This document shows positions 29,732 to 42,989 of a DNA stretch of 64,000 nucleotides, piece by piece (the first letter of the stretch is position 1; every line of letters starts with the position of its first letter). Both the position numbers and the translations under genes were made by a program. The notes below the pieces were generated by a model that saw only the letters and a list, made by a program, of their open reading frames with translations, had not been told where the DNA came from and made no database searches. Source of the stretch: Acidobacteriota bacterium (GTDB lineage Bacteria > Acidobacteriota > Blastocatellia > RBC074). The stretch is from contig JAHBSF010000014.1 of NCBI GenBank assembly GCA_019639255.1, positions 1-64,000 of the forward strand, in the 5' to 3' direction.

Positions 29732-31171
29732 ATGAGTCGACCGAAATCCGTCCCCGCAAAATCGCATTCAACCGAAGCCGTAAACCGGCGCTGGTTTCTG
29801 GAGCAGTGCGGAGTTGGCCTGGGCGCCGCCGCTCTCCATCACCTGCTTGCGCAACAGGGCTACGCCGCAACACCCGCACAGGACCGACCGCTTGCGCCGC
29901 GCGTTCCGCATTTTGCGCCGAAGGCTAAGAACGTCATTTTTCTTTTCATGGCCGGCGCGCCGAGCCATCTGGAGCTGTTCGATTACAAACCGCAGCTTGC
30001 GAAATTCGACGGTACGCTTCCGCCCGCCGATCTGTTGAAAGGTTATCGCGCGGCGTTCATCAATCCGAACTCGACGCTGCTCGGCCCGAAATTCAAGTTC
30101 TCGAAATACGGGCAATCGGGAGCCGAACTCTCGGAACTTCTGCCCCACACCTCGCGCATAGTCGACCGGATCTCGATCGTCAAGTCGATGACTACCGACG
30201 CATTCAACCACGCGCCGGGGCAGTTGATGATGAACACGGGTTCGATGATTTTCGGCCGCCCGAGCATGGGTTCGTGGGCGATTTACGGGCTCGGAAGCGA
30301 GGCCGAAGACCTGCCCGCGTTTGTGGTCTTCAGCACCGGCAGCAAGGGGCCTAGCGGCGGCAACAGTTGCTGGGGCAGCGGATTTCTGCCTACGGTTTAT
30401 CAGGGCGTGCAGTTCCGCAACGTAGGCGATCCGGTGCTTTATTTGTCCAATCCGCGCGGCGTAGACGAAACGTTGCAGCGCGATTCGCTCGACTCCATAG
30501 CAAAACTGAACCGCATGAGGATGTCGAAAGCGGGTGATCCGGAGATTGCGACGCGAATAAATTCTTACGAGATGGCGTTTCGCATGCAACGCAGCGCGCC
30601 CGAACTGCTCGACATATCGAAAGAGCCGCGCCACATACTCGATATGTACGGCGCAGAACCCGGAAAGCCGTCCTTTGCCAATACGGTGCTGATGGCGCGC
30701 AGGCTTGTGGAAAACGGCGTGAGGTTTGTGCAGATCTACCACGAGGCGTGGGATCAGCACGGCGCGCTTGTGAGGGATCTGACGAAAAACTGCAAGGATA
30801 CGGATCAGGCGTGCGCTGCTCTTGTAGAGGATCTTGCGCAGCGCGGGCTGCTAGAGGATACGCTCGTGATCTGGGGCGGCGAGTTCGGACGCACGCCGAT
30901 GGTGCAGGGCGGCAACGACGGCCGCGACCATCACCCGAACGCATTCACGATGTGGCTTGCGGGCGGCGGAATAAAACCCGGACAGACCATTGGCGAAACC
31001 GACGATCTGGGATTCAACGTCGCACGCGACCGCATACACGTGCACGACCTGCACGCTACGATACTTCACCTGCTCGGCTTCGATCACGAAAAACTGACCT
31101 ACAGGTTCCAGGGACGCGACTTCCGGCTCACCGATGTGCACGGTTCCGTCGTAGATGAACTGCTCGCGTGA
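29732..31171 (+). CDS. DUF1501 protein with Tat signal
   Basis: 479 residues. The N-terminus contains a twin-arginine motif ([10 protein letters not shown]) followed by a hydrophobic stretch, so Tat export is predicted. The DUF1501 body, an alkaline-phosphatase/sulfatase-like fold, shows [22 protein letters not shown], a metal-site-like segment [13 protein letters not shown] and [24 protein letters not shown] near the C-terminus. Ribosome binding site GAGGA. It forms a pair with the DUF1549/DUF1553 gene, but a palindromic element separates them. Enzyme activity unproven. Confidence 0.92.
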   Translation: MSRPKSVPAKSHSTEAVNRRWFLEQCGVGLGAAALHHLLAQQGYAATPAQDRPLAPRVPHFAPKAKNVIFLFMAGAPSHLELFDYKPQLAKFDGTLPPADLLKGYRAAFINPNSTLLGPKFKFSKYGQSGAELSELLPHTSRIVDRISIVKSMTTDAFNHAPGQLMMNTGSMIFGRPSMGSWAIYGLGSEAEDLPAFVVFSTGSKGPSGGNSCWGSGFLPTVYQGVQFRNVGDPVLYLSNPRGVDETLQRDSLDSIAKLNRMRMSKAGDPEIATRINSYEMAFRMQRSAPELLDISKEPRHILDMYGAEPGKPSFANTVLMARRLVENGVRFVQIYHEAWDQHGALVRDLTKNCKDTDQACAALVEDLAQRGLLEDTLVIWGGEFGRTPMVQGGNDGRDHHPNAFTMWLAGGGIKPGQTIGETDDLGFNVARDRIHVHDLHATILHLLGFDHEKLTYRFQGRDFRLTDVHGSVVDELLA

Positions 31172-31177
31172 GAGAAG

Positions 31178-31273
31178 GAGAGATAACGGAAAAGACGAAA
31201 TAAAACGAAACAGACGGAATGGATGATATTTTCCGTCTGTTTCGTATTATTTCGTCTTTTCCGTTATCTCTCC
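31178..31273. repeat. Long palindromic intergenic element, copy 12
   Basis: GGAGAGATAACGGAAAAGAC faces GTCTTTTCCGTTATCTCTCC exactly over 20 bp; inner AAACGAAACAGACGGAA faces TTCCGTCTGTTTCG. The change CAAACG to AAAGAC occurs in both arms. It lies between convergent stops. Confidence 0.93.
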
Positions 31274-31276
31274 CTC

Positions 31277-32662
31277 TCAGCGGCGGAACAGCCTGTGCAA
31301 TCGGCCGAAAAACGAGCGGTCGATCCGGGCAAGTTCGGCGCCTTTTTCCGCGAGAAGCGCTTCGAGTTCGGCTATACGGCGGTAGCGCATCGACAGTTCT
31401 TCGTTCTGCTGTTCGATTCTTTGTTCCAGCGCCAGTTCCGCGAGTTCCGTTTGCCGTTCGATCCGCATACGGCCCTCGATCATTCGCCGCAACGCATCGA
31501 GAATGAGCGGCGAGGCGGCAGCAGCGTCGCGCGGCCATACGAACATTTCCGCAGCCACTTCTGCGCTGCGCGCGGCTACGGGGCGCAATGCAGCCCCGGC
31601 GCGGGCGAATTCCTCGCGCAGTTGCCGCCGTTTCGACCACGCCGCAGCCAGTGCGCCGTCAAACTGGGCAAGGTTTTTCGTTTCGACGCATCTTTCGGAT
31701 TGGCCTATCTGCTCCATAAAGCTGCGCAACTTCGGCTCGCAGGTCAATGCAACGCCGGCGGCTCCGGTGCGCGCCGCAAACACCATCGCGTGCAGCCTCA
31801 GGCCCACGACCAGATCGCACGCGCCGATGAGGGCCGCGGCTTCCGACGGGCGCAGCAGCGGAGGCGATCTGTGCAGTTCGCCTTCCTTGAAAAAAGTATT
31901 GAATACCGAAATCCACGCATCGTCTTCCGCCGGATGAAACGGCACGCACAGCACCTGCGCGCCGTCGTTGCGCATCATGGCGCGCAGGGCGGCTGCGACC
32001 GTAGGCGCCCAGTCTGCGGGCGAAAAAAACGGCGCCCAGGGTTTCGGCGCCACGACTATCACGGGGCGCGACGGATCGCAGCCGCTTTCGCGCATGATCT
32101 CCCGCGCGCGGTCTTCGCCGTCGATCCACATTCCGAGCGCGGGATCTGCGGTAACTTCGATGCCGTTTGCGTCTATGCCGAGCGCGGCGGCGAGCGTTAC
32201 GGATTCCGCATCGCGCACCGTGACGGTATCGGCAAGCCCGAAGACCAGTCGCACAGCCTCGCGCGTAGCCTCGCCGAGCAGCGGTCCCAGACCTACGGCG
32301 TAAAGCATCAGCGGCTTGTTATACATTTTTGCGAGCAGCGCGATGCCCGTTGCGCGGGCGAGATCGGACCCGGGGTGGCGCATCAGCAGGCCGGGATCGT
32401 AGCCGGGATCTTCGTAAAGGATTCCGCCGCCGCCGAGTATCACGAGATCGGAGCGTTGCACGGCCGAGGAGATTTCGGGCCAGTTATTCCACGGTATGGT
32501 TTCGACTTCCAGCGGTTCGAGCAATCCGGGCGCGTCGCCTACCACGGCTGAAAACCCGGCCGATGGCGCACAGCGGCGCAGATCGTCCAGCATCGCACCG
32601 AGAATTGCATCCTCTCCGAGGTTGCCTCGCCCGAAAGATCCGGCGAGGAGAATCTGTTTCAT
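31277..32662 (-). CDS. Polysaccharide pyruvyl transferase family protein, CsaB-like
   Basis: 461 residues. The N-terminus ILLAGSFGRGNLGEDAILGAM is the typical GxxGxxNxGD-type entry of the CsaB/polysaccharide pyruvyl transferase family; later motifs are DLVILGGGGILYED, LYAVGLGPL, VRDAESV and VVGLRLHAMVFAARTG. Such enzymes transfer pyruvate from PEP to cell-wall or exopolysaccharide sugars as a ketal. Residues about 370-450 are an Arg/Glu-rich predicted coiled coil not usual in the family, perhaps for oligomerisation. The ATG at 32662 fits the domain start. No glycosyltransferases lie next to it. Confidence 0.85.
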   Translation of the reverse strand: MKQILLAGSFGRGNLGEDAILGAMLDDLRRCAPSAGFSAVVGDAPGLLEPLEVETIPWNNWPEISSAVQRSDLVILGGGGILYEDPGYDPGLLMRHPGSDLARATGIALLAKMYNKPLMLYAVGLGPLLGEATREAVRLVFGLADTVTVRDAESVTLAAALGIDANGIEVTADPALGMWIDGEDRAREIMRESGCDPSRPVIVVAPKPWAPFFSPADWAPTVAAALRAMMRNDGAQVLCVPFHPAEDDAWISVFNTFFKEGELHRSPPLLRPSEAAALIGACDLVVGLRLHAMVFAARTGAAGVALTCEPKLRSFMEQIGQSERCVETKNLAQFDGALAAAWSKRRQLREEFARAGAALRPVAARSAEVAAEMFVWPRDAAAASPLILDALRRMIEGRMRIERQTELAELALEQRIEQQNEELSMRYRRIAELEALLAEKGAELARIDRSFFGRLHRLFRR

Positions 32663-32919
32663 GATGAGAATCCCTGCGGGGGTGTATTTGTTGAAAATCG
32701 AGCAGAAGTGTACGGGGAGGATGCGCGTTCGTCAAATCAGGGCGAAAGAACCGGCGGGCAACTCGCCCGATTTTGCATCGTGCGAGTCGCCCGCTTTGCA
32801 ACGTCCCGGCTGAGGACTCAGTTGAATTGTTTCCCTCCGGTTCTATAAGCGTAAATTTCGGGAAAAACAGTTCGCTGAAATCAAAGAAACTGGTTTTTTT
32901 GCGGCGGCCTCAGAATCTG

Positions 32920-33026
32920 AAGAGAGATGACGAAACAAACGAAATGATACGAAAATCACGAAATAACGGAAAAGTTGAATATTTCCCTGGTTTCCGTATT
33001 ATTTCGAAGGTTGCGCTATCTCTCTT
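32920..33026. repeat. Long palindromic intergenic element, copy 13
   Basis: The only copy in a divergent intergenic region (between the pyruvyl transferase and the 136-residue membrane protein). The arms have diverged: AGAGAGATGACGAAACAAAC faces a degraded GTTGCGCTATCTCTCT. The apex GTTGAATATT is the reverse orientation of that in copies 8, 9 and 11. I see no gene in the remaining 32663-32919. Confidence 0.82.
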
Positions 33027-33033
33027 TTTTGCC

Positions 33034-33056
33034 CCAATGTCGTGTGATTTGATTTA
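33034..33056 (+). promoter_or_regulatory. Shared motif CCAATGTC-N7-TTGATTTA, copy B
   Basis: Second occurrence of the motif at 26696, with identical 8-bp blocks and gap, 28 bp before the start at 33084. Its position between a palindromic element and a start codon is the same in both cases. Confidence 0.4.
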
Positions 33057-33083
33057 AAGAAACGTCCGGCGTCAGGTTATTTC

Positions 33084-33494
33084 ATGAAGCACATACCTAC
33101 TCTTCACATCGTGGTTGGCCTGCTTGGTGTAACGGCCTTCCTGCTCAGCGGCCAGTATATGGATTTGGTTCACGAGCACCTTGCGAACATGCCGGACGGG
33201 CCGCGAATGCTCTACCGTTCGTCGCACATCTATCTGCTCTGGTCGTCGTTGCTCAATCTGGTGCTGGGCTGCTATGGCCGGTTCAGCGAGCGCCGCACGC
33301 TGAGCGTCATACAGGGCGCAGCAAGCCTTGCCGTGTTGGTCGGCCCTGTGCTGCTCGTCGCGTCGTTCCTGCGGGAGTCGCAGGCGGTCGATCTGGAACG
33401 TCCAAATGCGCGCCTGGCCGTCTACCTGGCGTTTGCCGGCGTGTTGTTTCACACTGCATGCGCAGATCTGTCCCGCGCGGGACGCAAACCCTGA
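33084..33494 (+). CDS. Small four-helix membrane protein, unknown function
   Basis: 136 residues with four predicted membrane helices: about 8-24 (IVVGLLGVTAFLLSG), 47-65 (IYLLWSSLLNLVLGC), 76-97 (VIQGAASLAVLVGPVLLVASF) and 110-127 (AVYLAFAGVLFHTACA). I do not recognise the family. No catalytic motif is visible. The SMP-30-like gene starts 29 bp downstream, so the two are probably cotranscribed. An inner-membrane location is predicted. Confidence 0.7.
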   Translation: MKHIPTLHIVVGLLGVTAFLLSGQYMDLVHEHLANMPDGPRMLYRSSHIYLLWSSLLNLVLGCYGRFSERRTLSVIQGAASLAVLVGPVLLVASFLRESQAVDLERPNARLAVYLAFAGVLFHTACADLSRAGRKP

Positions 33495-33523
33495 TCACTC
33501 CACCGGGTGGACACGCCGATCAT

Positions 33524-34621
33524 ATGAAAAAATCAGTCCTGATCCTCGCGTTGCTCTTGCTGGCCCTCATAGCCTACCTGAGTCTGTGGCCCGTACCGAT
33601 ACAACCCGTCGGTTGGAATGCGCCGGCCGCACCGGGTTACGGCGGCGTCCATGCGGTAAACGACAAGCTCGCAGGGCTTCAGCTCATCTCGCTGGGCGCC
33701 GAAGCAGGGCCGGAACACATAGTATTGGCGCGCGACGGCAAGCTTTATGCTGCGGTAGTCAGCGGCAACATACTTCGCATGAACGCCGACGGCGCAGACC
33801 AGGAGGTGTACGCCAACACGGGCGGGCGCGTGCTGGGCTTCGACTTCGACGCCGCCGACAACCTGATCGCCGCCGATGCAATCAGGGGCTTGCTCGCCGT
33901 CAGCCCGGACCGGAAGGTCACGGTGCTGACCGACAGCGTGGGCGGCGACCCGATCCGCTATGCCGACGCCGTGGTGGTTGCGAGCAACGGCAAGATCTAT
34001 TTCAGCGATGCCTCGGGCCGCTTTGGGCCTGCCGAGTGGGGCGGCACCTACGAAGCCGCCATACTGGATATCATCGAACAATTGTGCACCGGGCGTATCC
34101 TGGAGTACGACCCCGCCGCTGCGACCACTCGCATCGTCGCCAAAGGCCTGAGCTTCGCCAACGGCGTGGCGCTGAGCGGCGACGAACAGACGCTGTTTGT
34201 CGCCGAGACCGGCAAGTACCGCGTGTGGAAGATCGCCGTGACGGCGGACAATCTGGACGTCGCGACGGGCGCCCCCGAGGCCACGGTGCTTCTCGACAAT
34301 CTGCCCGGCTACCCGGACAACCTGATGCGCGGGATGGACGGCAAGATCTGGTTGGGTCTCTCCGGGCCGCGCAGCGCGAACATCGATGCGTTGGCCGACA
34401 AGCCCTTCCTGCGCAAACTCACGCTGCGCCTGCCGCGAATGCTATGGCCGATTCCAAAGCCCTACGGACACGTGTTTGCCTTCACCGAAGACGGCCGGGT
34501 GGTGGCCGACTTGCAGGACCCTGCCGGCGCCTACCCGGAAACCACCGGAGTTACCGAAACCGCGGACCGACTCTACATACAGAACCTGCACCTGGGAGTC
34601 CTGGGCTGGCTGGAGCGCTGA
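33524..34621 (+). CDS. Membrane-anchored SMP-30/strictosidine-synthase-like beta-propeller protein
   Basis: I chose ATG 33524, which begins MKKSVLILALLLLALIAYLSL, a signal anchor; the frame is open to 33458 but overlaps the upstream gene. 365 residues. The body resembles the SMP-30/gluconolactonase/strictosidine synthase group: PEHIVLARDGKLYAAVVSG, GRVLGFDFDAADNLIAAD, NGKIYFSDASGRFG, SFANGVALSGDEQTLFVAET and PGYPDNLMRGMDGKIWLGL. Family members are calcium-dependent lactonases or esterases, or the APMAP type. It probably sits in the inner membrane with the propeller in the periplasm. Substrate unknown. Confidence 0.8.
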   Translation: MKKSVLILALLLLALIAYLSLWPVPIQPVGWNAPAAPGYGGVHAVNDKLAGLQLISLGAEAGPEHIVLARDGKLYAAVVSGNILRMNADGADQEVYANTGGRVLGFDFDAADNLIAADAIRGLLAVSPDRKVTVLTDSVGGDPIRYADAVVVASNGKIYFSDASGRFGPAEWGGTYEAAILDIIEQLCTGRILEYDPAAATTRIVAKGLSFANGVALSGDEQTLFVAETGKYRVWKIAVTADNLDVATGAPEATVLLDNLPGYPDNLMRGMDGKIWLGLSGPRSANIDALADKPFLRKLTLRLPRMLWPIPKPYGHVFAFTEDGRVVADLQDPAGAYPETTGVTETADRLYIQNLHLGVLGWLER

Positions 34622-34835
34622 AGCATTTCCCCCATCGCGGGGTAATGCGAACGCTTCCATTTATGGTATGGCAGGGATGGCGGCGCCGCTGCGGGTCAGG
34701 CTGCGTCAATGCCGTCAATGTCCCGCGCCTTTTCTCAAGCCCTTGCGCATGCTATCGTTTCGACTTCCGGTCGCCCCTCATTCGGTCAACATCGGCGTTC
34801 AGGCAACGAGTGATCGCATAACTGGAACTTCAAAG

Positions 34836-35858
34836 ATGAAGATTTTGCGCAGTATCGCAGTCCGCACCCTGTCGTTGGCATTTTTCCTCCTGCCTGCGAC
34901 TCTGCCGGCATATCGTGTGAAGGCCGATCCGCCGGCGCGCGTTACGGTAACGACGAAGGAAGGCGACCAGCTATCGGGCCGCCTCGTCGAGGTTGCAGCC
35001 GACCGCATGGTGCTCGATACAAAGTTCGCCGGCCGCGTAAGCATACGAGCCGACGAAATCGCGTCCTGGCAGGCGACCGATGGCAACGAGCGGCGGCGGA
35101 TAGCTGAGCTGATCCCGCAAAAGATCGCATCGCGCGCCGCCGGTGCGCCGGGAACGGTTTCGGCAAAAAATCCCAATCCTGCGCCTTCACCTTCGCCTGC
35201 ATCGCGCACGGCGGCGAAATGGCAGCGCGGCGTCAACTTCGCCTATACGATGGCTCGCGGCAACGTCAATGCAACGGATCTGAACGCGGCGCTCAATGTT
35301 TCGCGAAAGGAAGGTACGCGGCGCGTAGCGGTATCGATGTTCGGGCGCAGCGGCGTGCGAAACGGCGCTCCGGTATCGAACCTCTTCGTATCCACGCTGC
35401 GCTATGAACGCCCCGTATGGCATTTGCCCGCATTCTCCGAAACGGCGATCGAAATCGACCGAATAAAACAGCTCGACTACCGGTTCAGCGAAAGCATCGG
35501 ATTGAGTTATCCGGTGCTGAAACGAGAGCAATCGACGCTGAATTTCGATTTCGGGACCGGACTGACGCGCGAAGTCTTCCGCACAGGGCTCGAACGCACG
35601 ACGACATCGAGCCTGCTGCGCGCATCGGCCGCGCAGAAGATCAATGACCGCGCGCAATTCACGCAACAGGTGACGCTGTTTTCCGATCTGATGTCGCCCG
35701 AAGCCTACCGCATGCAAACCGACGTCTCGCTGACGATGCCGCTGACAAAACATCTGGCGCTGAGACTTTCGGGGCTCAACCGCTACGACAACCAGCCGCA
35801 GGGCGTCGCCCGCCGCAACGACTTTTCGCTGCTGACCGGCTTCAATATCAGTTTTTGA
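34836..35858 (+). CDS. Outer-membrane beta-barrel protein, DUF481 (YdiY-like)
   Basis: The start at ATG 34836 gives 340 residues with a signal peptide (about 1-25, ending LPAYRVKAD); the open frame upstream to 34386 lies antisense or out of frame to the preceding gene's end. Residues about 30-75 form a small beta domain (VTVTTKEGDQLSGRLVEV) seen before DUF481. After a Pro/Ser/Ala-rich linker (about 105-128) comes the DUF481 barrel: WQRGVNFAYTMARGNVNATD, LRYERPVW, LDYRFSESIGLSYPV and a final aromatic residue (NISF*), typical of outer-membrane insertion. The role is unknown. Confidence 0.8.
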   Translation: MKILRSIAVRTLSLAFFLLPATLPAYRVKADPPARVTVTTKEGDQLSGRLVEVAADRMVLDTKFAGRVSIRADEIASWQATDGNERRRIAELIPQKIASRAAGAPGTVSAKNPNPAPSPSPASRTAAKWQRGVNFAYTMARGNVNATDLNAALNVSRKEGTRRVAVSMFGRSGVRNGAPVSNLFVSTLRYERPVWHLPAFSETAIEIDRIKQLDYRFSESIGLSYPVLKREQSTLNFDFGTGLTREVFRTGLERTTTSSLLRASAAQKINDRAQFTQQVTLFSDLMSPEAYRMQTDVSLTMPLTKHLALRLSGLNRYDNQPQGVARRNDFSLLTGFNISF

Positions 35859-35860
35859 TG

Positions 35861-35957
35861 AAGAGAGACAACCCGACAAACGAAATAAAACGAAACATAC
35901 GGAAGGAATGGAGTTTTACCGTTTGTTTCGTCTATTTTCGTTTGTTCCGTTGTCTCT
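35861..35957. repeat. Long palindromic intergenic element, copy 14
   Basis: Variant stem AGAGACAAC facing GTTGTCTCT, a covarying alternative to GATAAC/GTTATC. Inner ACGAAATAAAACGAAACA faces TGTTTCGTCTATTTTCGT. It lies between the DUF481 gene and carB. Confidence 0.9.
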
Positions 35958-35991
35958 GACCTCGAATCAGGAAGGACCTTAATCCGCAAAG

Positions 35992-39186
<3,195 letters not shown>

Positions 39187-39189
39187 ACA

Positions 39190-39283
39190 GCGACTGCGGA
39201 ACATACCGAACAGACGGAATAAACCGAAGCGAATGATCTTTTCCATTTGTTTCGTTTATTTCGTTTGTTCCGTTATCTCTCTT
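39190..39283. repeat. Long palindromic intergenic element, copy 15
   Basis: The left arm has decayed (GACTGCGGAACATACCGAAC) while the right arm is canonical (TTTGTTCCGTTATCTCTCTT). The element begins a few bases after the carB stop and ends 19 bp before the P-type ATPase start. Confidence 0.85.
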
Positions 39284-39302
39284 TGGTCTCTCTTTCATTT
39301 CG

Positions 39303-41795
39303 ATGACCAGCCCACCCGGATCAAACACGGGACTGACCGCTGCCGAGGCGCGTGCGCGGCTTGCCGAGTACGGCCCGAATTCGCTCAGCGAGCGTCCGCC
39401 GCCGGCTCTGTGGCGCCGCGTGCTGCGCCAGTTTCAAAGCGCGCTCATATACATTCTGCTGTTTGCCCTGGCCGCCGATCTCGTCATCTGGATCATAGAA
39501 GGCGCATCGGGCATTCCGGTCGAATCCATCGCCATCGCCTTCATACTTGCACTCAACGCCGGACTCGGCGTTTATCAGGAAAGCAAGGCCGAAGCCGCGC
39601 TGTCGCGGCTAAAGGCGCTTGCAGCCGCGCAGGTCTGGACGCTGCGCGACGGCGAACTCGTGCACCTGCCCGCAACCGAACTCGTGCCCGGCGATGTGGT
39701 GAGAATCGAGGCGGGCGATCGCATTCCGGCCGACGGCTCGATGCTCGAAGGTCAGGGCGTGATGGTCGATGAGTCGATACTGACCGGCGAATCCGTGCCG
39801 ATAGACAAAGAGATCGGCGAAGAATTCCTGAGCGGCGCTCTGGCCGTGCGCGGCAAGGCTTATTTCGAAGTAACCAGAACCGGGGCTGCAAGCGCGATGG
39901 GCCGGCTCGCCGTGATGATCGGCGACATTGAAACAGAAAAAACCCCGCTCGAACGCAGACTCGAAACCTTCGGCCATCAGATCGCCGTCGCCGTCGTAAT
40001 CCTTGCCGCTTTCATAGCCGTGGGCGGAATACTCATCGAAGGCATCGGAAGATTCGGACACGTGCTGCTGTTCGCCGTGGCGCTTGCAGTGGCCGCAGTG
40101 CCCGAAGGGCTCCCGGCCGTGCTGACGCTTACGCTTGCGCTCGGAGTCGAACGTATGGCGCGGCGCAAGGCCGTAGTCCGCCGCCTGAGCGCGGTCGAAG
40201 CGCTCGGCTCCGTAACCGTCATAGCTACGGACAAAACCGGCACGCTCACCGAAAACCGCATGTTCGTCAAGGATGTAGACGCGCCGGATGCTGCGCGGGC
40301 GCGCCGCGCAATGGTGCTCGCCAACGACGCCGAAACCGAAACCGGCGCGGGCGATCCGCTCGAACTCGCACTGCTCGACGATGCTCGCACGCACGGCTGC
40401 GATCCCGCAGAAATGCACCGCATGTATCCGCGCATCGGCAGCCTGCCCTTTGACAGTGCACACAAATTCATGCGCGCGACGGTAAACGAACAAGGGCGCA
40501 CGGTCAGTTATCTGAAGGGAGCGCCCGAGGTAATTATCGAACGCAGCCGCATCGATGATGCACAGCGGCGCAATTGGGAAGAAAAAGCGACGGCCTACGC
40601 AACCGAAGGCTTCCGCGTAATTGCGCTCGGCGCATGCGAAGGCGAAGCCGACGAAGACCTGGATTTTCTCGGACTCGTGCTGCTGTGGGATCCCCCTCGC
40701 CCCGAAGTGCCCGAAGCCATTCGGCGCGCGCAGCAGGCCGGCATCCGCGTCGTTATGGTTACGGGCGATCACCCGGCTACGGCGCTCGCAATCGCGCGCG
40801 AGGTGGGAATACAAACAACCCGCGTAGTCACGGGGCTTGAGCTTGAAACGCTTTCCCCTGCCGCGCTCGGTGATGCCGTAAGCGGGTCAAACGTATTTGC
40901 GCGCGTTGCGCCCGAACACAAACTGCGGCTCGTCGATGCATTGAAAAAGCGCGGCGAGGTCGTAGCCATGACGGGCGACGGCGTAAACGACGCCCCCGCG
41001 CTCAAGCGGTCTGACGTGGGCGTGGCGATGGGCGAGCGCGGATCGGATGTCACGAGAGAAGTCGCGGATCTTGTGCTGCTCGACGACAACTTCGCCACGA
41101 TAGTCGCAGCGATCGAGGAAGGGCGCGGCATTTATGAAAACATACAGAAATTCATACGATTTCTTTTCTCCACCAATTTTGCGCTCGTGCTGCTGGTAGT
41201 GGGCGGCGCGTTCGGTTCATATATGATGGGCCTGCAGGACGCGGGCGGCGGACTGCTGCTGCCGCTCACCGCCGTGCAACTGCTCTGGATCAACATAATC
41301 GCCGACGGCCCTCCGGCGCTCGCGCTCGGACTTGACCGGAACCCGGATGTGATGGAGCAGCGCCCGCGCGATCCGAAATCGCCGCTGCTCGATAGGGCCT
41401 CGTTGCAATTCATCGTCGTTACGGGCGTGGTCAAGGCGATGATGGGCGGCGTGCTGCTTGTGCTGCTGCCCCTTTACGGTTACGGCGTAATTGCCGCGCG
41501 CAGCGCCGTATTCCTGTTTGAATCCATAGCGCAACTGGTATTTGCATATCCGTCGCGGAGCGTGAGCGTAAGACCGGAGCCCAATCTGTGGCTGCACGTT
41601 GCGGTGCTGCTGGGGACTGGATTGCAGATACTTACCATATTTGCGCCGAGCCTGCGGCTGCTGCTGGGACTCGAACCGCTCGATGCGGCGGCGCTGGCGT
41701 GGATGGCGGGCGGAGTGTTTTTGAGCTGGCTTGCGGCCGAAATCATCAGCCGCATCTCGTGGGCGCGCACCCACCGCAACGAACCGTCCCGTTGA
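39303..41795 (+). CDS. P2-type cation-transporting ATPase (probably calcium)
   Basis: 830 residues: N-terminal cation-ATPase domain ([19 protein letters not shown]), helices M1-M2 about 45-85, actuator domain with LTGESVP, M3-M4 with PEGLPA, phosphorylation motif DKTGTLT with the aspartate at residue 310, a nucleotide-binding domain (KGAPEVIIE), hinge [12 protein letters not shown], and a C-terminal set of six helices. PEGLPA and the overall layout place it with SERCA/PMR1-like P2 pumps. Calcium is the likely ion because an NCX-type exchanger follows, but sodium or another cation is possible. Confidence 0.92.
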   Translation: MTSPPGSNTGLTAAEARARLAEYGPNSLSERPPPALWRRVLRQFQSALIYILLFALAADLVIWIIEGASGIPVESIAIAFILALNAGLGVYQESKAEAALSRLKALAAAQVWTLRDGELVHLPATELVPGDVVRIEAGDRIPADGSMLEGQGVMVDESILTGESVPIDKEIGEEFLSGALAVRGKAYFEVTRTGAASAMGRLAVMIGDIETEKTPLERRLETFGHQIAVAVVILAAFIAVGGILIEGIGRFGHVLLFAVALAVAAVPEGLPAVLTLTLALGVERMARRKAVVRRLSAVEALGSVTVIATDKTGTLTENRMFVKDVDAPDAARARRAMVLANDAETETGAGDPLELALLDDARTHGCDPAEMHRMYPRIGSLPFDSAHKFMRATVNEQGRTVSYLKGAPEVIIERSRIDDAQRRNWEEKATAYATEGFRVIALGACEGEADEDLDFLGLVLLWDPPRPEVPEAIRRAQQAGIRVVMVTGDHPATALAIAREVGIQTTRVVTGLELETLSPAALGDAVSGSNVFARVAPEHKLRLVDALKKRGEVVAMTGDGVNDAPALKRSDVGVAMGERGSDVTREVADLVLLDDNFATIVAAIEEGRGIYENIQKFIRFLFSTNFALVLLVVGGAFGSYMMGLQDAGGGLLLPLTAVQLLWINIIADGPPALALGLDRNPDVMEQRPRDPKSPLLDRASLQFIVVTGVVKAMMGGVLLVLLPLYGYGVIAARSAVFLFESIAQLVFAYPSRSVSVRPEPNLWLHVAVLLGTGLQILTIFAPSLRLLLGLEPLDAAALAWMAGGVFLSWLAAEIISRISWARTHRNEPSR

Positions 41796-41796
41796 T

Positions 41797-41846
41797 AAGA
41801 GAGACAACGGAACAAACGAAAAAACACGGAACAGACGAAAATAATA
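41797..41846. repeat. Palindromic element copy 16, left arm only
   Basis: AAGAGAGACAACGGAACAAA plus inner modules is present, with no complementary right arm; the sequence runs straight into the ribosome binding site (AGCGAGGATAAGC) of the exchanger gene. No long hairpin can form. Confidence 0.85.
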
Positions 41847-41861
41847 AAGCGAGGATAAGCA

Positions 41862-42860
41862 ATGTTTGTCTGGTTGCAGTTCATCGCCTGCACTGCGGTC
41901 ATACTGCTTGCGGGCACGCAGCTTTCAAAATACGGCGACGTAATAGCCGAAAAATCGGGGCTGGGCCGCACGTTTATCGGCGTAGTGCTGATGGCTTCGG
42001 TAACATCGCTGCCGGAGTTGATTACGGGAGTGAGTTCGGTGACGCTGTTTGACCTGCCGAACATCGCCGCCGGAGACGTGCTCGGAAGCTGCATGTTCAA
42101 CATACTGATCATTGCGCTGCTTGACTTCCGCATAGGACACGAACCCATCTCGGCGCGCGCGCATCAGGGGCAGGTGCTGACGGCGGCCTGCGGCGTTATG
42201 CTGCTCGGTCTTGTGTCGATAGCGCTGCTTGCGGGCGCAAACATTCCCTCGATCGGATGGGTGAGCCTGGCGAGCGTCGGGTTTCTGCTGGTTTATCTGG
42301 TTTCGATGCGACTCGTGTTTCTATACGAAAAGAAACGCATCAGCGAATATATCGAAGATCGCATCGAAGAAAGCCAGTACGGCGACATATCCAAACGCAG
42401 GGCTTATTCTATGTACGCCGTAAACGCTGCGGTCGTCATAGCGGCCGCCACCTGGCTTCCGCACCTCGGCGAACAGATCGCGGAAATGACGGGGCTCGGT
42501 AAAACCTTCGTAGGCAGCATATTCATCGCGCTTGCAACATCGCTGCCCGAACTCGTGGTTTCGTTTGCATCCCTGCGCATAGGAGCAGTCGATATGGTGC
42601 TCGGCAACCTGTTCGGCAGCAACCTCTTCAACATAGGGATACTCGCAATCGACGACATTCTTTATACGAAGGGGTCGCTGCTGCTGGCGGTATCGGGCTC
42701 GCACCTGGTATCGGCATCGGCCGCAATTGCTATGACCGGGATCGCCATCATAGGGCTTACCTATCGCACGGGCCGCAAGATGCTCGTGTTTGCGTGGGAC
42801 TCGACCGCGATCCTCGTCGTATACGGCCTGGCTACGTGGATTCTTTACGCATTGAGATAA
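41862..42860 (+). CDS. Sodium/calcium exchanger-type membrane protein
   Basis: 332 residues, about ten membrane helices in two homologous halves. The alpha-repeats are [20 protein letters not shown] (first half) and [20 protein letters not shown] (second), each followed by [11 protein letters not shown] and [11 protein letters not shown], the ion-binding motifs of the CaCA superfamily. The central hydrophilic loop is short ([20 protein letters not shown]). The ATG at 41862 has AGGATAAGC upstream. With the P2 ATPase immediately upstream it likely forms a calcium efflux unit, coupled to the sodium or proton gradient. Confidence 0.92.
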   Translation: MFVWLQFIACTAVILLAGTQLSKYGDVIAEKSGLGRTFIGVVLMASVTSLPELITGVSSVTLFDLPNIAAGDVLGSCMFNILIIALLDFRIGHEPISARAHQGQVLTAACGVMLLGLVSIALLAGANIPSIGWVSLASVGFLLVYLVSMRLVFLYEKKRISEYIEDRIEESQYGDISKRRAYSMYAVNAAVVIAAATWLPHLGEQIAEMTGLGKTFVGSIFIALATSLPELVVSFASLRIGAVDMVLGNLFGSNLFNIGILAIDDILYTKGSLLLAVSGSHLVSASAAIAMTGIAIIGLTYRTGRKMLVFAWDSTAILVVYGLATWILYALR

Positions 42861-42987
42861 AGAGAAAACAGATAACGGAACAAACGAAAATAAACGAAAT
42901 AAACGAAATAAACGGAAAGTAACGCGAGAGCCGGAGTTACTTTCCGTTTTATTCCGTTTATTTTCGTTTGTTCCGTTATCTGTCTTT
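42860..42987. repeat. Long palindromic intergenic element, copy 17
   Basis: Long copy between convergent genes. Outer CAGATAACGGAACAAACG faces CGTTTGTTCCGTTATCTG: the usual G of GAGATAAC is C here and its partner changed to G. The apex forms AAGTAAC/GTTACTT. Confidence 0.93.
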
Positions 42988-42989
42988 GG

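Noticed and set aside
31223-32551. 442-residue plus-strand frame opposite the pyruvyl transferase
   Set aside because: Begins in a palindromic element and runs antisense to a well-supported gene.
34622-34835. Possible N-terminal extension of the DUF481 protein (frame open from 34386)
   Set aside because: The extension overlaps the preceding gene in another frame; the signal peptide begins at 34836.
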